A DNA stretch of 64,000 bases from Nitrosomonas stercoris. Lineage in GTDB: Bacteria > Pseudomonadota > Gammaproteobacteria > Burkholderiales > Nitrosomonadaceae. Each line of letters opens with the position of its first letter. Within the stretch, counting starts at the first letter, position 1. A program made the position numbers and the translations under genes. The stretch lies in NCBI GenBank assembly GCA_006742785.1, contig AP019755.1:1302001-1366000 (forward strand), given 5' to 3'. Under the pieces are notes generated by a model. The model saw nothing but the letters and a program-made list of their open reading frames with translations, was not told the DNA's origin and searched no databases. Positions 50,830 to 60,152 of this stretch are shown here, in pieces.

Positions 50830-51456
50830 GTGGCTAGAAATATAGGTCCTAAGTGTCGTCAGTGTCGCCGTGAAGGAGAAAAATTATTTTTGAAGGGTGA
50901 CAAATGTTTTAGTGATAAATGTCCGATAGAGCGGAGGAATTATCCTCCTGGCCAGCATGGACAAAGAAGAACTAGACTATCAGATTATGCGACGCAGTTG
51001 AGAGAAAAACAAAAGATTAGACGGATATATGGTTTATTAGAAAACCAGTTTCGTAATGTATATAAGCAAGCAGATAGACAAAAAGGCGTTACAGGTGAAA
51101 ATTTGCTCCAGCTTTTAGAAGGTCGTTTGGATAATGTCACTTATTCTATGGGATTTGGTTCTTCAAGAGCCGAAGCTCGTCAAATAATAAGACATAACTG
51201 CATTCTTTTAAATGGAAAAAAAGCTAATATACCTTCACAACTAGTTAAACCTGGTGATCAAGTTGAAGTGGCTGAGCATGCGAAAAATTATTTAAGAATA
51301 AAATCTTCAATTGAGGTTGCTAAACGGCGTACGATTCCCGCGTGGTTAGAGGTGGATTTTGAAGATCTTAAGGGTCTTTATAAAAACAATCCGGATCGAA
51401 GTGATTTATCTTCAACTATTAATGAATCACTTGTCGTTGAGTTGTATTCAAAATAG
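50830..51456 (+). CDS. rpsD: 30S ribosomal protein S4, zinc-type
   Basis: I start at GTG 50830 ([17 protein letters not shown]), which has AAGGAGAG just before it. The 208-residue protein has four Cys (CRQC, then CFSDKC), a zinc-finger arrangement seen in Thermus and many Gram-positive S4 proteins; E. coli S4 lacks it. The S4 domain is [21 protein letters not shown]4 starts 30S assembly and in E. coli represses the alpha operon. Confidence 0.97.
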   Translation: MARNIGPKCRQCRREGEKLFLKGDKCFSDKCPIERRNYPPGQHGQRRTRLSDYATQLREKQKIRRIYGLLENQFRNVYKQADRQKGVTGENLLQLLEGRLDNVTYSMGFGSSRAEARQIIRHNCILLNGKKANIPSQLVKPGDQVEVAEHAKNYLRIKSSIEVAKRRTIPAWLEVDFEDLKGLYKNNPDRSDLSSTINESLVVELYSK

Positions 51457-51476
51457 CTGATTTTTTTGGTACTTAT

Positions 51477-52481
51477 ATGTCGAATAGTTTTCTTACGCCC
51501 AGAATCATAGAAGTACAAAATATTTCTCCTTTGCGTGCTAAGGTTGTGATGGAGCCATTTGAACGTGGTTTTGGCTTTACCTTGGGCAATGCTTTACGTC
51601 GAGTTTTGTTATCTTCTATTCCTGGTTGTGCTCCTACTAAAGTTAATATAAGTGGAGTGGTTCATGAATATTCAACGATTGACGGATTGCAAGAAGATAT
51701 CGTTGACTTAATTTTGAATTTAAAAGGTATTGTAGTTAAGCTTCACAATAAAGATTCAATTACTCTTCTTCTGAAAAAAGATACAGAAGGAGTAATAACA
51801 GCTGCTGATATTGAGATTCCACATGATGTCGAAATTATTAACCCTGATCATGTAATCGCTCATATTACTAGTGATGGACAGCTTGAAGCGCAAATAACAG
51901 TAGAAAAAGGCAGAGGATATTTTCCTTCTATAAATCGTAGTCGTGAAGATAAAGGTTCTTCTTCAATCGGTGATATTTTGTTGGATGCTTCATTTAGTCC
52001 CATTAAGCGCGTTAGTTATGAAATTGATAATGCACGTGTGGAACAAAGGACGGATCTTGATAAATTGATTATTGATATTGAAACCAATGGTTCTATCGAT
52101 CCTGAAGAAGCTATTCGTTATGCAGCGAAAATTTTGGTTGATCAATTCTCATTCTTTGTCGATTTGGAGAATACACCACTGCCAGTTGAACAACCTAAAG
52201 AGCCTGAAATTGATCCTATTTTACTGAGGCCAGTTGATGATTTAGAACTTACTGTTCGTTCTGCTAATTGCTTAAAAGTTGAGAATATATTCTACATCGG
52301 AGATTTGATTCAACGAACGGAGGCTGAACTTCTTCGTACACCTAATCTGGGCAGAAAATCCTTGAATGAGATTAAGGAGGTTTTGGCTTCTCGCGACTTA
52401 TCTTTGGGTATGAAGTTGGATAATTGGCCACCTGCTAACTTAGAAAACTATGTAAAGGAATCGGGACATGCGCCATCGTAA
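51477..52481 (+). CDS. rpoA: RNA polymerase alpha subunit
   Basis: The 334-residue protein has the N-terminal dimerisation domain ([20 protein letters not shown]) and the C-terminal domain ([37 protein letters not shown]) that binds UP elements and activators. The start is ATG 51477. Ends inside rplQ. Confidence 0.98.
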   Translation: MSNSFLTPRIIEVQNISPLRAKVVMEPFERGFGFTLGNALRRVLLSSIPGCAPTKVNISGVVHEYSTIDGLQEDIVDLILNLKGIVVKLHNKDSITLLLKKDTEGVITAADIEIPHDVEIINPDHVIAHITSDGQLEAQITVEKGRGYFPSINRSREDKGSSSIGDILLDASFSPIKRVSYEIDNARVEQRTDLDKLIIDIETNGSIDPEEAIRYAAKILVDQFSFFVDLENTPLPVEQPKEPEIDPILLRPVDDLELTVRSANCLKVENIFYIGDLIQRTEAELLRTPNLGRKSLNEIKEVLASRDLSLGMKLDNWPPANLENYVKESGHAPS

Positions 52482-52851
52482 TGGTTTAAGGAAATTAAAT
52501 AGAACTTCTAGCCATCGTCTGGCGATGTTTAGAAATTTATCTAATTCTTTGCTGGAACATGAAGTAATTAAAACCACCTTACCCAAGGCGAAAGAGCTAC
52601 GCCGTGTAGTAGAGCCAATTATTACACTAGGCAAAAATCCAACATTAGCTAGTAGGCGTCTTGCTTTCGCCAGATTGAGAAATAGAGATAATGTTGGGAA
52701 GGTGTTTTCCGAGTTGGGCCCTCGTTATCAAAATAGAAATGGTGGCTATTTAAGAATTCTTAAATGTGGTTTCAGAAAAGGAGATAATGCTCCGATGGCT
52801 ATTATTGAATTATTAGATAGGCCAGAAATTGATTCTAATTCACATGAATGA
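52468..52851 (+). CDS. rplQ: 50S ribosomal protein L17
   Basis: The 127-residue protein starts [20 protein letters not shown] and overlaps rpoA by 14 bp. [20 protein letters not shown] is typical. Last gene of the cluster. Confidence 0.98.
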   Translation: MRHRNGLRKLNRTSSHRLAMFRNLSNSLLEHEVIKTTLPKAKELRRVVEPIITLGKNPTLASRRLAFARLRNRDNVGKVFSELGPRYQNRNGGYLRILKCGFRKGDNAPMAIIELLDRPEIDSNSHE

Positions 52852-52933
52852 TAAAAAATATAGCTAACCTGAGTTACTTTGTTTATATACTATTGGTTTG
52901 TTACATTCCATAGTACTTATATAAATTTTAGTT

Positions 52934-52993
52934 AAATCACTCTCTTTCAATATAAATAACTTTTTTATTTTACTGAAAGAGAGTGATTTTTGC
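52934..52993 (+). terminator. Terminator of the ribosomal cluster
   Basis: AAATCACTCTCTTTCA (52934-52949) and its perfect inverted copy (52974-52989) form a 16-bp stem around a 24-nt loop, followed by TT. The poly-T tract includes the end of the stem. It lies 82 bp after rplQ and before the tRNA, and could act in both directions. Confidence 0.75.
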
Positions 52994-53049
52994 TTTGGAT
53001 CAGCTATAAGATTAAATTGCCAGACTCTTTCTGTATCAATTTTTATTAC

Positions 53050-53125
53050 GCCGCAGTAACTCAGTTGGTAGAGTAGCTGATTCGTAATCAGCAAGTCGGA
53101 GGTTCGACTCCTCTCTGCGGCACCA
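53050..53125 (+). tRNA. tRNA-Thr (anticodon CGT)
   Basis: The 76-nt cloverleaf has acceptor arms GCCGCAG and CTGCGGC, anticodon loop TTCGTAA in stem GCTGA/TCAGC giving CGT (reads ACG), the T-loop GGTTCGACTCC and an encoded CCA end at 53123-53125. A truncated integrase follows, but the tRNA 3' end is not duplicated nearby. Confidence 0.95.
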
Positions 53126-53146
53126 GATTACGCAAATTATGATTGG

Positions 53147-53166
53147 TGTGTTTGTTTTAATTTAGC
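53147..53166 (+). repeat. Left copy of 20-bp direct repeat (att-like)
   Basis: TGTGTTTGTTTTAATTTAGC is identical to 55038-55057, which is the 3' end of rnfH. The two copies bracket the integrase fragment and nested elements, as attL and attR would after insertion at the end of rnfH. Confidence 0.6.
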
Positions 53167-53224
53167 ATAATCAAATAGTTAGCGATCAACCGGATTAGCG
53201 AAACACCCACATAAATTTATTTTT

Positions 53225-53785
53225 GTGAGTATCAAAAACAACGCAATTCAAGGTTTAAAGCCACGCGATAAGCCTTATCGGGTTGCTGTTGGTAATAGTC
53301 TTTTTCTGCTCGTCACGCCGAACGGTTCGAAGTTATGGCAGTACCGCTACCGGTTTGAGGGCAGAGTGAACATTCTAAGTTTCGGCCCATATCCGTTTGT
53401 CACCCTACTGCAAGCGCGCATTCAACGTGACGCGGCTCGATTAAAATTAATTCAAGGCATTAACCCAGCTAAGAAAAAAGAATCTGCAATCAGGTTCAGC
53501 TCGATTGTTGAACAGTGGTTCAAAGCAAATGCGGTTGACGCTGCAAAGCCTTGGGCAAAAACTACTGCTCGCAAAATCCGAATCTATCTGGATAAGGACG
53601 TTCTGCCAGCGCTGGGAAAACGACCAGTGACGAGTATTCAACGCACTGATCTGATTAAGCTGACTTCTCAACTGGAGGCGCGAGGCGCGTTCGATCCAGC
53701 GAATAAGATGCGCCATTGGCTGGTTGGAATATTTGATCTTGTGACATGGTTTAATAAACCGGACAGTCCAGTTAAGAGAGAATAG
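53225..53785 (+). pseudogene. Tyrosine integrase (P4 type), truncated
   Basis: About 170 residues of a P4-like integrase remain from GTG 53225. The arm-binding domain has IQGLKPRDKPYRVAVGNSLF and LLQARIQRDAARLKLIQGI; the core-binding domain has FSSIVEQWFKANAVDAAKPW and LPALGKRPVTSIQRTDLIKL. The catalytic domain with its Arg, His and Tyr is missing: the reading frame runs into an inverted-repeat element at 53742 and stops at 53785. Full proteins have about 400 residues. Cannot be active. Confidence 0.85.
53742..53776. repeat. Outer inverted repeat, left arm
   Basis: TGACATGGTTTAATAAACC and then GGACAGTCCAGTTAAG form an inverted repeat with 55002-55036. Without the IS between them the two arms would be a palindromic element of about 80 bp that looks like a MITE or the ends of an IS. 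Confidence 0.6.
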
Positions 53786-53840
53786 CTTAACTGGAGGGTA
53801 ATCCCCCCATTTTCACCCTGATTCAAAAGTAGAAAGTTAA

Positions 53841-54668
53841 TCAAGCTGCTTTGGTCAGTTTTTGGATGGGGGTCAGTCCACCATTTGCCATGTTTGGTCT
53901 TTCATGATTGTATGTCCAGAGCCAGCAAGTGGCATACTCCTGAACCTCGGCAACAGATTCAAACAAGTGCTGGTTCAGCCATTCATAACGCACAGTACGA
54001 TTATAGCGTTCCACGTATGCATTTTGCTGTGGATTTCCCGGTTGAATGTATACCAATTTAATAGTTCTTTTGAATGCCCATTCAGCCAATTTCGTACTAA
54101 TATACTCTGGCCCATTGTCACAGCGGATCTGCAAGGGTTTGCCGCGCCATTCAATGATCTGATCCAGGCTGCGTATCACTCGTTCTGTGGGTAGAGAAAA
54201 ATCCACCTCAATACCCAGCCCTTCACGGTTAAAATCGTCAATAACGTTAAATAGTCTGAAACTGCGACCATTGGAGGGTCGATCGTGCATGAAATCCATT
54301 GACCACAACTGGTTGACAGCAACGGGTACAGCCAATGCATCCGGTTTTTCTCTACATAACCGCTTTTTGGGTTTGATACGCAGATTAAGCTCCAGCTCGC
54401 GGTAAATGCGATAGACTCGCTTGTGATTCCAGCCAAAGCCTTTGATGTTGCGCAAGTACAGGAAACATAAACCAAAGCCCCAATTGCGTTGGCTGGCTGT
54501 CAGACGGATCAGCCAGTCAGCTATCAGATCATTTTCTTCATTTAGCTTGGGCTGGAATCGGTAGCAGGTTTCACTGATACCAATAGCTGCACAAGCTATC
54601 CGAATACTGATTCGTCTGGTTCTGACTACAGCTTGCGCCACCTCGCGCAAACGAGATGGCTTTACCAC
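53841..54668 (-). CDS. IS3-family transposase OrfB
   Basis: The 275-residue protein has the HTH_21-like start region and an rve integrase core: [20 protein letters not shown] (first Asp), [10 protein letters not shown] (second Asp) and [20 protein letters not shown] (Glu), the DDE triad. It is of the IS51/IS407-like branch. Made alone from GTG or as an OrfAB fusion by -1 frameshifting. Confidence 0.9.
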   Translation of the reverse strand: MVKPSRLREVAQAVVRTRRISIRIACAAIGISETCYRFQPKLNEENDLIADWLIRLTASQRNWGFGLCFLYLRNIKGFGWNHKRVYRIYRELELNLRIKPKKRLCREKPDALAVPVAVNQLWSMDFMHDRPSNGRSFRLFNVIDDFNREGLGIEVDFSLPTERVIRSLDQIIEWRGKPLQIRCDNGPEYISTKLAEWAFKRTIKLVYIQPGNPQQNAYVERYNRTVRYEWLNQHLFESVAEVQEYATCWLWTYNHERPNMANGGLTPIQKLTKAA

Positions 54669-54928
54669 TTTTTTTGCAGTGCCTCCTGGACAATCTCAGC
54701 TTTAAGGCGTTCTTCAGCGTACATCTTCTTCAAACGCCGATTCTCAGCTTCAAGCTCCTTCAGACGAGCCATCAGCGAAGCATCCATACCACCATACTTC
54801 GCCCGCCATTTGTAAAATGTGGCGCTGCTGATGCTGTATTCACGGCATAGCTGGGGAACCGTAGCACCACATTCTGCCCGCTTGAGAATGTTTAGAATTT
54901 GGCTATCGGTAAACTTTGATTTCTTCAT
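54662..54928 (-). CDS. IS3-family transposase OrfA
   Basis: I start at the ATG ending at 54928 ([19 protein letters not shown]), which has AGGAGA upstream. The 88-residue protein has a helix-turn-helix ([18 protein letters not shown]) and a leucine-zipper-like tail ([20 protein letters not shown]). Near its end A-AAA-AAG, a classic -1 slippery heptamer, lies where orfB overlaps. Confidence 0.9.
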   Translation of the reverse strand: MKKSKFTDSQILNILKRAECGATVPQLCREYSISSATFYKWRAKYGGMDASLMARLKELEAENRRLKKMYAEERLKAEIVQEALQKKW

Positions 54929-55001
54929 ACAGAATCTCCTTCGTGACAGATTACGAGAAAATTCTACTTTTGACATCAGCTAGTTTGTGGGGGGATTACC
55001 C

Positions 55002-55036
55002 TTAACTGGACTGTCCGGTTTTACTTGACCAGGTCA
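55002..55036. repeat. Outer inverted repeat, right arm
   Basis: TTAACTGGACTGTCCGGTTT, then TACTTGACCAGGTCA, is the inverse of 53742-53776 with few mismatches. Its last bases provide the stop codon of rnfH on the minus strand. Confidence 0.6.
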
Positions 55037-55336
55037 ATGTGTTTGTTTTAATTTAGCTTTTATCTTGCGTTTCTCTTTGGGATTAATAGCTAATGGTTTG
55101 TATATTTCTATGCGATCATTTTGTTGTAATATTGTTTCAGGTGTGGTTATTTTTCCGTAAATACCTATTTTCGTCGCTACCTCTTTGATTTCTAAAAAAA
55201 TTCTCTTAATTTCTGTAAACCCCAGCACCTCTTTTACAGTAATCCCCTCTGGAACTTTAAGTTGCTTAATGATTGGTTGCTTGGTTACCGCAGTAGCAAC
55301 TTGTATTGTTATATAGTTTTCAGGAGTCGGTTCCAT
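55034..55336 (-). CDS. rnfH: RnfH family protein
   Basis: The 100-residue ubiquitin-like beta-grasp protein (RnfH/RatB) has IKQLKVPEGITVKEVLG and IGIYGKITTPETILQQNDRI followed by EIYKPLAINPKEKRKIKAK. Function is not firmly known. It overlaps ratA by 17 bp, the common arrangement. Its C-terminus abuts the mobile-element region: the stop codon comes from the inverted repeat at 55034-55036, so the original end may have been slightly different. Confidence 0.9.
   Translation of the reverse strand: MEPTPENYITIQVATAVTKQPIIKQLKVPEGITVKEVLGFTEIKRIFLEIKEVATKIGIYGKITTPETILQQNDRIEIYKPLAINPKEKRKIKAKLKQTH
55038..55057 (+). repeat. Right copy of 20-bp direct repeat (att-like)
   Basis: This is identical to 53147-53166 and codes for the last residues of RnfH (AKLKQTH). 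It is the likely original site into which the integrase-bearing element entered. Confidence 0.6.
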
Positions 55337-55763
55337 AAATCTTTTCAGCTCGTCCTACAAACGCTTCTACAAAACTGTTAGCGATCACATAAAATACAGG
55401 GCCAACTAGTTTCTCTAAGAGTTTATGAGAAAATGTGTAATGTAGTTTGAACTCTATTTTACAAGCTGTTTCTGATAAAGGTATGAAGTGCCAATAACCA
55501 TTCAGTTTCTCGAAGGGACCTTCAAGTAATTCCATCTCTATTAACTCAGGCGGCCTACGTTTGTTTTTTGTAGTAAAGCTGTGTTTGATGCCGCGATAAT
55601 CGATGTTGATCGTAGCACGTGCGGATTCGTTATCTTCCATTAAGTTCATTGAAGCGCCTGAACACCAAGGCAAGAACTCAGGATAATTCTCAACAGTGTC
55701 TACTAAGTGAAACATTTGTGCAGCTGAATATTCTACTAATACGGTTTTTTCTATTTCAGTCAT
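55320..55763 (-). CDS. ratA: RatA/COQ10-like START-domain protein
   Basis: The 147-residue protein starts MTEIEKTVLVEYSAAQMFHL and has DTVENYPEFLPWCSGASM, typical of the polyketide cyclase/START family called RatA in E. coli and COQ10 in mitochondria. RatA was reported to block 70S formation; COQ10 relatives bind ubiquinone. The latter role may be the general one. Divergent from smpB. Confidence 0.88.
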   Translation of the reverse strand: MTEIEKTVLVEYSAAQMFHLVDTVENYPEFLPWCSGASMNLMEDNESARATINIDYRGIKHSFTTKNKRRPPELIEMELLEGPFEKLNGYWHFIPLSETACKIEFKLHYTFSHKLLEKLVGPVFYVIANSFVEAFVGRAEKIYGTDS

Positions 55764-55860
55764 AATATATTTTCTTCTCGCATTTCGAATGTGACGGTAC
55801 TAAAAACTGGTACACTAATCGATACTCGTTACATGCGTGTATTTTTTCTGATTATTTCGA

Positions 55861-56310
55861 ATGAGCATTGCACAAAATAAAAAAGCTTTCCATGATTATT
55901 TTATCGAAGAGAAATATGAAGCTGGTATCGTCCTGCTAGGATGGGAAGTTAAAGCAATTCGCTCTGGCCGTGTTCAGTTGAAAGAGGCGTATGTAGTAAT
56001 CCGTAGGGGAGAGATATTCCTTATAGGATGTCATATTAGTCCATTATCAGCTGCTTCAACGCATATCAATCCAGATCCTGTTAGGACGCGTAAATTACTG
56101 TTACATGCTTCTCAAATCAAAGAGCTTATCGGTAAAGTAGAACGAGCAGGTTATACTCTGGTTCCGCTGAATCTGCATTATAAAGCAGGTAAAATCAAAC
56201 TGGAAATTGGCCTTGCAAAAGGGAAGAAGCAACACGATAAGCGTGAAAGTGAAAAACGTAAAGAATGGGAACGTGATAAACAGCGTTTATTACGTATGCG
56301 TCAACCTTAA
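55861..56310 (+). CDS. smpB: SsrA-binding protein SmpB
   Basis: The 149-residue protein binds tmRNA in trans-translation rescue of stalled ribosomes. It has [39 protein letters not shown] and the basic tail [20 protein letters not shown]. No ssrA gene was recognised in the window. Confidence 0.97.
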   Translation: MSIAQNKKAFHDYFIEEKYEAGIVLLGWEVKAIRSGRVQLKEAYVVIRRGEIFLIGCHISPLSAASTHINPDPVRTRKLLLHASQIKELIGKVERAGYTLVPLNLHYKAGKIKLEIGLAKGKKQHDKRESEKRKEWERDKQRLLRMRQP

Positions 56311-56322
56311 TCGATATCATTT

Positions 56323-57390
56323 ATGCAGACAAATTTATTGAATTCAGTGATTTCTAAAGATAAATATACCCAACATCATACTGCGATTGCAATTTGGTTG
56401 CTAATTTGCTGTGCAATGGTATTTGCAATGATTGTGATTGGAGGAGTGACACGTTTAACTGGTTCCGGATTATCCATTGTGGAATGGCAACCGATAGTGG
56501 GGACAATTCCACCGATGAATCAGGAAGATTGGGAGATATTGCTCGAAAAATATCGACAAATACCGCAATATGAGCAAGTAAACAAAGGGATGACATTAGA
56601 TGAATTTAAAGGCATCTTTTGGTGGGAATATTTTCATCGTTTATTTGGCCGCTTGATCGGTTTAGTGTACTTCATACCCTTTATCTATTTCATGCTACGC
56701 AAGCAAGTTAATCGTATGCTTGGCTGGAAATTGCTCGGTATTTTCGCACTAGGTGCTTTGCAAGGGTTAATGGGCTGGTATATGGTGATGAGCGGGTTGG
56801 TAGATAATACTTATGTCAGTCAGTATCGGTTGACAGCACATCTCGGTTTGGCTCTTATTATTTATGCTGCGATGTTCTGGGTAGCAACTGGGTTGCTTTC
56901 TCCTTCCAATACACATCCTCTTGTTGATAAGGCTTCGCTGCATAAGCTCAAAAAATTTGCCAGGAACCTAGCGGGATTAATATTCATTATGGCGTTGTCT
57001 GGTGGCTTGGTAGCGGGAATTCATGCTGGCAAGGCGTTCAATACTTTTCCTTTGATGGATGGTTTTTTAATTCCGCCTGCCATGTTTGTATTAGAGCCCT
57101 GGTATAGAAATTTCTTCGACAATATCACGACTGTGCAGTTTGATCACCGTTTAATAGCCTGGATATTGATTTTTACTGTTCCTTGGTTTTGGTTTAAAGC
57201 AAAACAGTTGTCGTTGTCGAATTCTGCGCGTTTGGCTTGTCATCTTTTGTTGCTCATGTTGATTATTCAAGTGGCACTCGGTATTACCACACTGCTCTTG
57301 TCTGTCCCATTAACATTTGCTGCCGCACATCAAGCGGGTGCTGTGTTGTTGTTTACCGCTTCATTATGGGTATGGCGTAAATTATCTTGA
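56323..57390 (+). CDS. ctaA: Haem A synthase (CtaA/COX15)
   Basis: The 355-residue membrane protein has eight helices and turns haem O into haem A for aa3-type oxidases. Conserved blocks are [54 protein letters not shown] and [10 protein letters not shown] with haem-ligand histidines. It belongs to the proteobacterial COX15-like class. Oxidase genes are not in the window. Confidence 0.94.
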   Translation: MQTNLLNSVISKDKYTQHHTAIAIWLLICCAMVFAMIVIGGVTRLTGSGLSIVEWQPIVGTIPPMNQEDWEILLEKYRQIPQYEQVNKGMTLDEFKGIFWWEYFHRLFGRLIGLVYFIPFIYFMLRKQVNRMLGWKLLGIFALGALQGLMGWYMVMSGLVDNTYVSQYRLTAHLGLALIIYAAMFWVATGLLSPSNTHPLVDKASLHKLKKFARNLAGLIFIMALSGGLVAGIHAGKAFNTFPLMDGFLIPPAMFVLEPWYRNFFDNITTVQFDHRLIAWILIFTVPWFWFKAKQLSLSNSARLACHLLLLMLIIQVALGITTLLLSVPLTFAAAHQAGAVLLFTASLWVWRKLS

Positions 57391-57443
57391 ATTATGTTAG
57401 CGATTTACGGCTGCGATCAATTTTTTGACAATAGGAATTATTG

Positions 57444-57860
57444 ATGCAAGAGGGTTTAACATCAGGGTTTGGGCGTCGTATGTTAGCACTAGCTTACGAA
57501 TTTCTGCTATTACTGGGTGTGTGGTTCATCGCGGCATTCTTGTTCCATCTGGTGTTTCGAGATCCAAATGCTGAATATTTTAGACCACTATTTCAATTTT
57601 ATTTATTGTTTGTAGGGGGAGTTTATTTCATTTGGTTTTGGACGCACGGTGGACAAACCTTGGCAATGCAAACCTGGAAATTAAAACTGGTGGCTGCGAA
57701 TGGTAAACGTGTAACCGCACAGCAGGCAATGGTACGCTATCTGATGGCTGTAATCGGTATTAGCCTGTTAGGGTTTAGCTTGTTATGGGCTCTGTTTAGT
57801 CGAGATCGGCAATTTCTACATGATAAATTGGCAGGTACACGTATTATCAAGCTTAATTAA
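57444..57860 (+). CDS. RDD family membrane protein
   Basis: I start at ATG 57444, 51 bp after ctaA. The 138-residue protein has three helices (LALAYEFLLLLGVWFIAAFL, FQFYLLFVGGVYFIWFW, YLMAVIGISLLGFSLLWALF) and the RDD pattern GFGRRMLALAYE plus QTLAMQTWKLKLV. Function of RDD proteins is mostly unknown; some relate to ion stress. Confidence 0.85.
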   Translation: MQEGLTSGFGRRMLALAYEFLLLLGVWFIAAFLFHLVFRDPNAEYFRPLFQFYLLFVGGVYFIWFWTHGGQTLAMQTWKLKLVAANGKRVTAQQAMVRYLMAVIGISLLGFSLLWALFSRDRQFLHDKLAGTRIIKLN

Positions 57861-57927
57861 GAGTCAGCTTGGTATTGGATTTTGACAATAATGATTTGTA
57901 ATTGAGTGTGAAATATTATTTTGTTAT

Positions 57928-57955
57928 TTGCAGTAGTTGTAAAATGTACTATGTT
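57928..57955 (+). promoter_or_regulatory. Candidate promoter of the 4.5S RNA
   Basis: TTGCAG (57928-57933) and TATGTT (57950-57955), spaced by 16 bp, would start transcription near 57962, shortly before the RNA. Hexamer match only. Confidence 0.35.
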
Positions 57956-57985
57956 TGAATACCATCTTACGGTAGAATGCACCCA

Positions 57986-58083
57986 TGGCGGGCCTCCCCG
58001 CATTGTGAGATGGTGAACCTGGTCAGATCCGGAAGGAAGCAGCCACAGCTATTTTTCACAAGTGCCGGGGGCGTGGCTCGCCA
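57986..58083 (+). ncRNA. ffs: 4.5S RNA of the signal recognition particle
   Basis: The sequence holds the conserved SRP core CAGATCCGGAAGGAAGCAGC (GGAA-type loop) inside a long hairpin, with arms TGGCGGGCC and GGCTCGCCA closing it. It guides membrane proteins to SecYEG with Ffh. The position just before dnaX and ybaB is common in proteobacteria. Ends are approximate. Confidence 0.9.
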
Positions 58084-58170
58084 CCAGTCTTTTATACAGA
58101 TTGATCAAATCTGTTTCTCTTCGTGATCTTGTGCTCATCCAAATTGCTATAACTTATTTTTGATAAAATT

Positions 58171-59754
58171 GTGACAGCTTCTCAAGCGCTTGCCAGAAAG
58201 TGGCGTCCCAAAGATTTCGCAAAGTTAGTAGGGCAAGAGCATATAGTAAAAGCATTGGTTAACTCGATTGAACAAAATCGATTACATCATGCTTATCTAT
58301 TCACTGGTACACGCGGTATTGGTAAGACGACAATTGCCAGAATTCTAGCCAAGGCACTTAATTGTGAACTAGGACCAACCACAACGCCATGTGGGAAATG
58401 TACTGCCTGCCAATCAATTGATCGTGGAAATTTTGTTGATTTAATTGAGTTGGATGCTGCATCCAATACTCAAGTTGATGCGATGCGTGAGTTATTGGAT
58501 AACACCCAATATGCACCTGTTGCCGCGCGGTACAAGGTTTATCTGATTGATGAAGTGCATATGCTTTCCAAGTCGGCTTTTAACGCCATGCTCAAAACCT
58601 TGGAAGAGCCACCAGAACATATAAAATTTATTTTGGCAACAACAGATCCCCAGAAAATTCCTGTTACTGTTTTATCGCGTTGTTTGCAATTTAATCTAAA
58701 ACAGATCCCTGCTTCTTTAATTGTTACCCGTTTGTCGGAAATTCTTGCTGCCGAAGAGGTATCTGCAGATGCTACAGCGTTGAAATTATTGGCAAAGGCT
58801 GCCAAGGGAAGTTTGCGTGATGCATTAAGTTTGCTTGATCAGGCAATTGTATTCAGTAATGCAGCAATTGATGAGAAAAACATGCGTGCCATGTTGGGCG
58901 CATTAGATCAGGATTATTTGTTTGCTTTGTTGGAAGCATTGGCAAAGCACGATGGATCAGCGCTGTTTACAGTGGTCGATCAACTGGAAACAGCAGGAGC
59001 GTCATTTGATCAAATCTTGCAAGATTTAGCAGCATTGCTGCATCAATTAGCAATGGTTCAAATTCTCCCACAGATGTTTGCTGATGAGCAGCCGGAAACC
59101 AGTCGGTTACTTGCTGTGGCTCAGCTTTTTACGCCTGAAGATATCCAACTATTTTATCAAATTGTATTACATGGGCGCAGTGATCTCGACTACGCGCCAG
59201 ACGAATACAGTGGTTTTACCATGACGTTGATGCGCATGCTGGCCTTTATTCCACATACCCAACATGTGGTAGAGGCAGGGCAAACAGCGAGTGCTGTTAT
59301 TTCTTCCCCTGAGATCAAATCCGAGTCTTCAGATCGACCTGCTGTGCCAAGGCAGATCAAAGAAAATTCTACTCCGAATACTGCCTGGTTAGCGTTAGTT
59401 GATCAGCTACCGCTAAAAGGAATGACGAAGATGCTAGCGCAATATAGTGAGGCAAAGTACTTTTCCACAGATAAAATAGAATTATGTGTGGCGGAAACAC
59501 ACAAACATTTGCTGGACAAAACCTATCAAGGTAAGTTGAAATCACAACTAGAATCTCATTTCGGAAAACCGATTGAAATAAATTTTTCGTTAGGGGGTGT
59601 AGCTGGAATGACACCAGCTGCACAGCTAGAGCGAAATAAGCAAGAAAAGCAATCTCAAGCTGTGGATGCGATTGAATCTGATCCTTATATTCGCGAACTG
59701 GTTGACCAATTTGACGCGAAATTAAATATTTCTTCCATTAAACCTATTAACTAA
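58171..59754 (+). CDS. dnaX: DNA polymerase III subunit gamma/tau
   Basis: The 527-residue clamp-loader subunit starts at GTG 58171 and has [20 protein letters not shown], Walker [10 protein letters not shown] near residue 47, the zinc cluster [26 protein letters not shown] and the sensor [10 protein letters not shown]. The C-terminal tau part (about 360-527) is shorter than in E. coli. I see no clear -1 frameshift signal for making gamma. Confidence 0.96.
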   Translation: MTASQALARKWRPKDFAKLVGQEHIVKALVNSIEQNRLHHAYLFTGTRGIGKTTIARILAKALNCELGPTTTPCGKCTACQSIDRGNFVDLIELDAASNTQVDAMRELLDNTQYAPVAARYKVYLIDEVHMLSKSAFNAMLKTLEEPPEHIKFILATTDPQKIPVTVLSRCLQFNLKQIPASLIVTRLSEILAAEEVSADATALKLLAKAAKGSLRDALSLLDQAIVFSNAAIDEKNMRAMLGALDQDYLFALLEALAKHDGSALFTVVDQLETAGASFDQILQDLAALLHQLAMVQILPQMFADEQPETSRLLAVAQLFTPEDIQLFYQIVLHGRSDLDYAPDEYSGFTMTLMRMLAFIPHTQHVVEAGQTASAVISSPEIKSESSDRPAVPRQIKENSTPNTAWLALVDQLPLKGMTKMLAQYSEAKYFSTDKIELCVAETHKHLLDKTYQGKLKSQLESHFGKPIEINFSLGGVAGMTPAAQLERNKQEKQSQAVDAIESDPYIRELVDQFDAKLNISSIKPIN

Positions 59755-59770
59755 CGGAGATGATAAATTG

Positions 59771-60097
59771 ATGAAAGCTAATTTGGGTAACTTGATGAAA
59801 CAAGCCCAACAAATGCAGGAAAATATGAAAGCTATGCAGGAGAAGTTGGCAACAATTGAAATTGAAGGTCAGGCAGGAGCTGGTTTAGTGAAAGTAATTA
59901 TGACTTGTCGTCATGATGTAAAACGGATTGATATTGATAGCAGTCTATTGGCTGATAATGATAAAGAAATGTTGGAAGATCTGGTTGCTGCAGCAGTGAA
60001 TGATGCGGTACGTAAAGTGGAAACAGCTACACAAGAACATATGGCAAGTGTAACAAGTGGTTTAGGGTTGCCTGCTGGGATGAAGTTCCCTTTCTAA
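59771..60097 (+). CDS. Nucleoid-associated protein YbaB/EbfC
   Basis: The 108-residue protein starts at ATG 59771 ([20 protein letters not shown]) or at TTG 59768, which fits the GGAG better in spacing. [20 protein letters not shown] and LPAGMKFPF are typical. YbaB binds DNA and is usually next to dnaX, as here; recR, often third, is missing. Confidence 0.93.
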   Translation: MKANLGNLMKQAQQMQENMKAMQEKLATIEIEGQAGAGLVKVIMTCRHDVKRIDIDSSLLADNDKEMLEDLVAAAVNDAVRKVETATQEHMASVTSGLGLPAGMKFPF

Positions 60098-60152
60098 ATG
60101 CTTGTTCCATATTTTTTAACGACGTAGTTAAGTTATTTGTACAGTTACTCCT

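Larger units (their letters stand above)
53796..55001 (-). mobile_element. IS3-family insertion sequence (1206 bp)
   Basis: The element has ends GGGTAATCCCCCCA at 53796 and the inverted copy ending at 55001; similarity between the ends goes on inward (TCAAAAGTAGAA at both). It encodes orfA and orfB with a frameshift window between. It is flanked by direct TTAACTGGA at 53787-53795 and 55002-55010. Nine bases is longer than the 3-5 usual for IS3, and may partly reflect the palindromic target. Both genes look intact, so it may be active. Confidence 0.85.

Noticed and set aside
53094..53125. 3' end of tRNA-Thr as attachment site of the integrase
   Set aside because: The tRNA 3' sequence is not found again at the right side, whereas a 20-bp repeat of rnfH is.
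55764..55860. tmRNA gene next to smpB
   Set aside because: The spacer is too short and has no tRNA-like ends.
58171..59754. Programmed frameshift in dnaX giving gamma
   Set aside because: I found no A-AAA-AAG-type slippery site followed by a hairpin at a fitting place.
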